Assembly: GCA_030037335.1 (NCBI GenBank)
Contig: JASHRN010000040.1
Span: 1-32,377 of the forward strand
Origin: Candidatus Acidiferrales bacterium
GTDB taxonomy: Bacteria > Acidobacteriota > Terriglobia > Acidiferrales > UBA7541
Direction of reading: 5' to 3'
DNA length: 32,377 bases
Positions 29,678-32,377 of the stretch are shown in pieces. The translations under genes and the position numbers were made by a program. How positions within the stretch are numbered: the first letter of the stretch is position 1; each line of letters starts with the position of its first letter. The notes beneath the pieces are model-generated. The model was not told where the DNA came from and did not search any database. It was given only the letters and a program-made list of their open reading frames with translations.

Positions 29678-32377
29678 TTAATCGGCTGCGGCCTGCTCCA
29701 ACTGCGGCTTCTGTCGCTTCATGAGCTCCACATCCAAACAGAGCGACTGCAACTCTCGAACGAGCACGTTGAAAGATTCCGGCACGCCGGGCTCAATTCC
29801 CGGCTCGCCTTTAACAATGGCCTCGTAAATTTTCGCGCGGCCATATACGTCATCGGATTTCGCGGTGAGCAGTTCCTGCAAAATGTGCGCTGCGCCGTAA
29901 GCTTCGAGCGCCCACACTTCCATTTCTCCGAAGCGCTGGCCTCCGAACTGAGCTTTTCCTCCGAGCGGTTGCTGCGTGATCAAGGAATACGGTCCAATGG
30001 AACGCGCGTGAATCTTGTCATCCACAAGGTGCGATAGCTTGAGCATGTAGATGTAACCGACGGTTACCGGCTGCGAAAAAAGGTCGCCTGTCATGCCGTC
30101 ATAAAGCGCGATCTTGCCGGTCTCCGGAAGGCTCGACGCTTGCAGAAGCTGGCGAATGTCCTTCTCGCGGGCGCCGTCAAACACGGGAGTCGCAACAGGA
30201 ATGCCCTCGCGGAAATGTTCGCCGAGGTCGATGATCTCCTCGTCATCCATCTCCTTGATGGAATCCCAAACGGATGTCTGGCCAAATGCTTCCTTGAACC
30301 ACTTGCGCACGACTTCGGCACGCGATTCTTCATCCAGCAGTTTTGAGACCTGATTTCCGAGTTCCTTCGAGGCCCAGCCCAGATGCGTTTCCAGAATCTG
30401 GCCGACGTTCATGCGCGAAGGAACGCCGAGCGGATTCAGAACGATTTCGACGGGCGTCCCATCCGGCAGGTACGGCATGTCTTCCGCGGGAACGATCCTC
30501 GCGATCACGCCCTTGTTTCCATGGCGTCCCGCCATTTTGTCGCCAACCGACAGCTTGCGTTTCATGGCGATGTATACCTTCACCAGCTTGATGACACCCG
30601 GCGGCAGTTCATCGCCCTTCTTCAGCTTTTCCTTGCGTTCTTCGGTGATTTTTCGCAGAACGTCAATCTGCCGCGAAGTCATCTCCTCGATTTCGTCGAT
30701 CTTCTCGATGAGCAAAGGATCTTTGTCCGACAAGCGAAGACGCTTCAGGTTGCGCGTCGAAATCTTTTCCAGGATTTCGCGTGTGAGCTCCGTGCCTTTG
30801 TTCAACAAGCGCTTATTGGTACGCTCATCGTGCAGGTCGGCCATCAGCTTCTGACCGCCCAACAGACCGGCGAGCCGCTTCAAGCGTTCGTCAGTCAGAA
30901 TCCGAATTTCGTCCGCGAGGTTCTTCTCGAGTTTGAAGATCTGCGCAGCTTCGATTGCCTTGTGACGCTCATCTTTTTCGGCACCCTTGCGGCAGAAAAT
31001 CTTCACGTCGACGATTGTCCCTTCAATGCCCGGCGGGCAATAGAGCGAAGCGTCGCGAACATCCCCGGCTTTCTCGCCGAAAATCGCGCGCAACAGCTTC
31101 TCTTCCGGGGTCAAGGTTGTTTCACCCTTCGGTGTCACCTTGCCGACCAGAATGTCGCCCGGCTTCACTGTCGCGCCGATGCGAATCACGCCGCTCTCGT
31201 CCAGATTCCGCAAGAAGCCTTCGTTGATGTTAGGGATATCGCGCGTGATTTCTTCAGGTCCGAGCTTCGTATCGCGCGCCTCGATTTCGTACTCTTCGAT
31301 GTGAATCGAAGTGTAGTAATCCTCCTGCACCAGCTTTTCGCTGACCAGAATAGCGTCTTCAAAGTTGTAGCCACGCCAGGGAAGGAACGCGACCAGCACA
31401 TTGCGCCCCAAGGCCAGCTCTCCGCGATCCGTACATGGCCCGTCGGCCAGCACTTGCCCCTGACGAACGCGGTCTCCCGCGCGCACCAGCGGCTTCTGGT
31501 TGATGCAAGTGTTCTGATTCGAACGCTTGAATTTCGTCAGCAGGTAAATATCCGATCCAACTTCGCGGCTTAACACACCGGATTGATCTGACTCCACGCG
31601 CACGATGATGCGCTCCGAATCGACTTGATCGATCACTCCATCGCGCTTGCAGCTCACAACGGCGCCAGAATCGTGCGCCGTCACGCGCTCCATTCCTGTT
31701 CCCACTAGCGGCGCTTCACCCTTGATCAGCGGAACAGCCTGCCGCTGCATGTTGGAACCCATCAAGGCGCGGTTCGCGTCGTCGTTTTCGAGGAACGGAA
31801 TGAGACTCGCCGCCACGGAAACGAGCTGCTTCGGCGAAACGTCGATGTAATCCACTTCGTCTCGCGACTTCAGTACGAAGTTTCCCGCCTGCCTGCAGTT
31901 GACCAACTCTGTTGTAATCCGCCCACGCTCGTCCAGCGACGCGTTCGCCTGCGCCACAACGTAGCGATCCTCTTCCCACGCCGAAAGATAGAAGCAGTAG
32001 GCTTCCGAAGTGACCTTACTCCGCCCCAAATCTTCGTTCGCCGAATCTACTTTTTCCTTCTCGACGATTTCGCCAGGCTTGAACTCGCTGCCGCCTGCAT
32101 TGACAATCTGGACGTAATCGATAACGCGGCCATTTTTCACCTTGCGATAGGGCGACTCGATGAATCCGAATTCGTTGATCCGCGCGTAGCACGACAGCGA
32201 GCTGATCAATCCGATGTTCGGGCCTTCCGGCGTTTCGATCGGGCAAATGCGGCCGTAATGCGTCGGGTGCACGTCGCGCACTTCGAATCCGGCGCGCTCG
32301 CGCGAAAGTCCGCCCGGGCCGAGAGCCGAAAGCCGCCGCTTGTGCGTGATTTCGCTCAAGGGATTCGTCTGATCCAT
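29678..32377 (-). CDS. rpoB: RNA polymerase beta subunit, C-terminal 899 residues (5' end outside window)
   Basis: The window holds about the last 60 percent of RpoB. It begins at the internal [15 protein letters not shown] of the rifampicin-binding cluster, with sensitive-type residues (Asp in MDQ, His in ITHKRR, Ser in [10 protein letters not shown]). Later conserved blocks are [34 protein letters not shown] and [19 protein letters not shown]. The apparent Met at the edge is not the true start. The stop is TAA, 70 bases before the rpoC start, and the two form one operon whose promoter lies beyond the window. Beta forms the active centre with beta' and carries the rifampicin pocket. Confidence 0.97.
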   Translation of the reverse strand: MDQTNPLSEITHKRRLSALGPGGLSRERAGFEVRDVHPTHYGRICPIETPEGPNIGLISSLSCYARINEFGFIESPYRKVKNGRVIDYVQIVNAGGSEFKPGEIVEKEKVDSANEDLGRSKVTSEAYCFYLSAWEEDRYVVAQANASLDERGRITTELVNCRQAGNFVLKSRDEVDYIDVSPKQLVSVAASLIPFLENDDANRALMGSNMQRQAVPLIKGEAPLVGTGMERVTAHDSGAVVSCKRDGVIDQVDSERIIVRVESDQSGVLSREVGSDIYLLTKFKRSNQNTCINQKPLVRAGDRVRQGQVLADGPCTDRGELALGRNVLVAFLPWRGYNFEDAILVSEKLVQEDYYTSIHIEEYEIEARDTKLGPEEITRDIPNINEGFLRNLDESGVIRIGATVKPGDILVGKVTPKGETTLTPEEKLLRAIFGEKAGDVRDASLYCPPGIEGTIVDVKIFCRKGAEKDERHKAIEAAQIFKLEKNLADEIRILTDERLKRLAGLLGGQKLMADLHDERTNKRLLNKGTELTREILEKISTRNLKRLRLSDKDPLLIEKIDEIEEMTSRQIDVLRKITEERKEKLKKGDELPPGVIKLVKVYIAMKRKLSVGDKMAGRHGNKGVIARIVPAEDMPYLPDGTPVEIVLNPLGVPSRMNVGQILETHLGWASKELGNQVSKLLDEESRAEVVRKWFKEAFGQTSVWDSIKEMDDEEIIDLGEHFREGIPVATPVFDGAREKDIRQLLQASSLPETGKIALYDGMTGDLFSQPVTVGYIYMLKLSHLVDDKIHARSIGPYSLITQQPLGGKAQFGGQRFGEMEVWALEAYGAAHILQELLTAKSDDVYGRAKIYEAIVKGEPGIEPGVPESFNVLVRELQSLCLDVELMKRQKPQLEQAAAD

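Noticed and set aside
30383-31573. 396-codon open frame on the plus strand opposite rpoB
   Set aside because: Shadow of rpoB; its composition follows the complement of RpoB codons, and no motif or promoter supports it.

Overview
The window is a stretch of bacterial chromosome carrying almost only housekeeping genes. Codon-level resemblance of the proteins, two F0 b-subunit genes without atpB/atpE beside them, gatCA for tRNA amidation, the style of RpoB/RpoC and several lineage-flavoured unknown proteins suggest an Acidobacteriota-type organism (inference from memory of protein style; no database search was possible). GC is moderately high. No IS element, prophage, CRISPR array, rRNA or tRNA was seen.

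Layout. 1-290 (-): 5' part of queA, cut by the window edge, divergent from an RlmI-type rRNA cytosine methyltransferase (459-1622). 1677-5821 (+): a protein-quality-control block: hsp20 with a clear promoter and terminator, then clpB and htpX. 6038-6910 (+): unknown membrane-anchored coiled-coil protein with a strong terminator. 6977-7147 (-): 56-residue very basic protein with its own promoter. 7263-8432 (+): nagA. 8489-14959 (+): promoter and ATP synthase operon b, b, delta, alpha, gamma, beta, epsilon, followed by a glutaredoxin. 15044-17443 (+): glutaryl-CoA-dehydrogenase-like enzyme, class II fructose-1,6-bisphosphatase and a 48-residue membrane peptide. 17694-18341 (-): zinc-ribbon/HTH regulator. 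18598-21342 (+): HD-domain protein, then a DUF721 gene coupled to gatC and gatA. 21593-22862 (+): a 76-residue HTH protein and a secreted unknown protein. 22880-25216 (-): cytoplasmic PAS hybrid histidine kinase. 25366-32377 (-): rpoB (5' end outside the window), rpoC and a rho-independent terminator.

The most striking observation is in rpoC. The reading frame is interrupted by an in-frame amber codon (TAG, 25714-25716, minus strand) about 97 codons before its natural end, inside one of the most conserved C-terminal stretches of the beta' subunit. The frame continues without a shift, and the residues after the stop are fully conserved RpoC sequence. A single base restores Lys. TAG is a normal terminator for at least five other genes here, so genome-wide reassignment is unlikely. 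A base-calling or assembly error, a strain variant or amber suppression are the options.

A second theme is the use of TTG starts in essential genes (rpoC, atpH, gatA), twice through a TTGA stop/start overlap. The other points worth following are small or unknown proteins (56, 48, 76, 290 and 306 residues) and inverted-repeat-rich intergenic regions. I did not find a multi-gene novel system.
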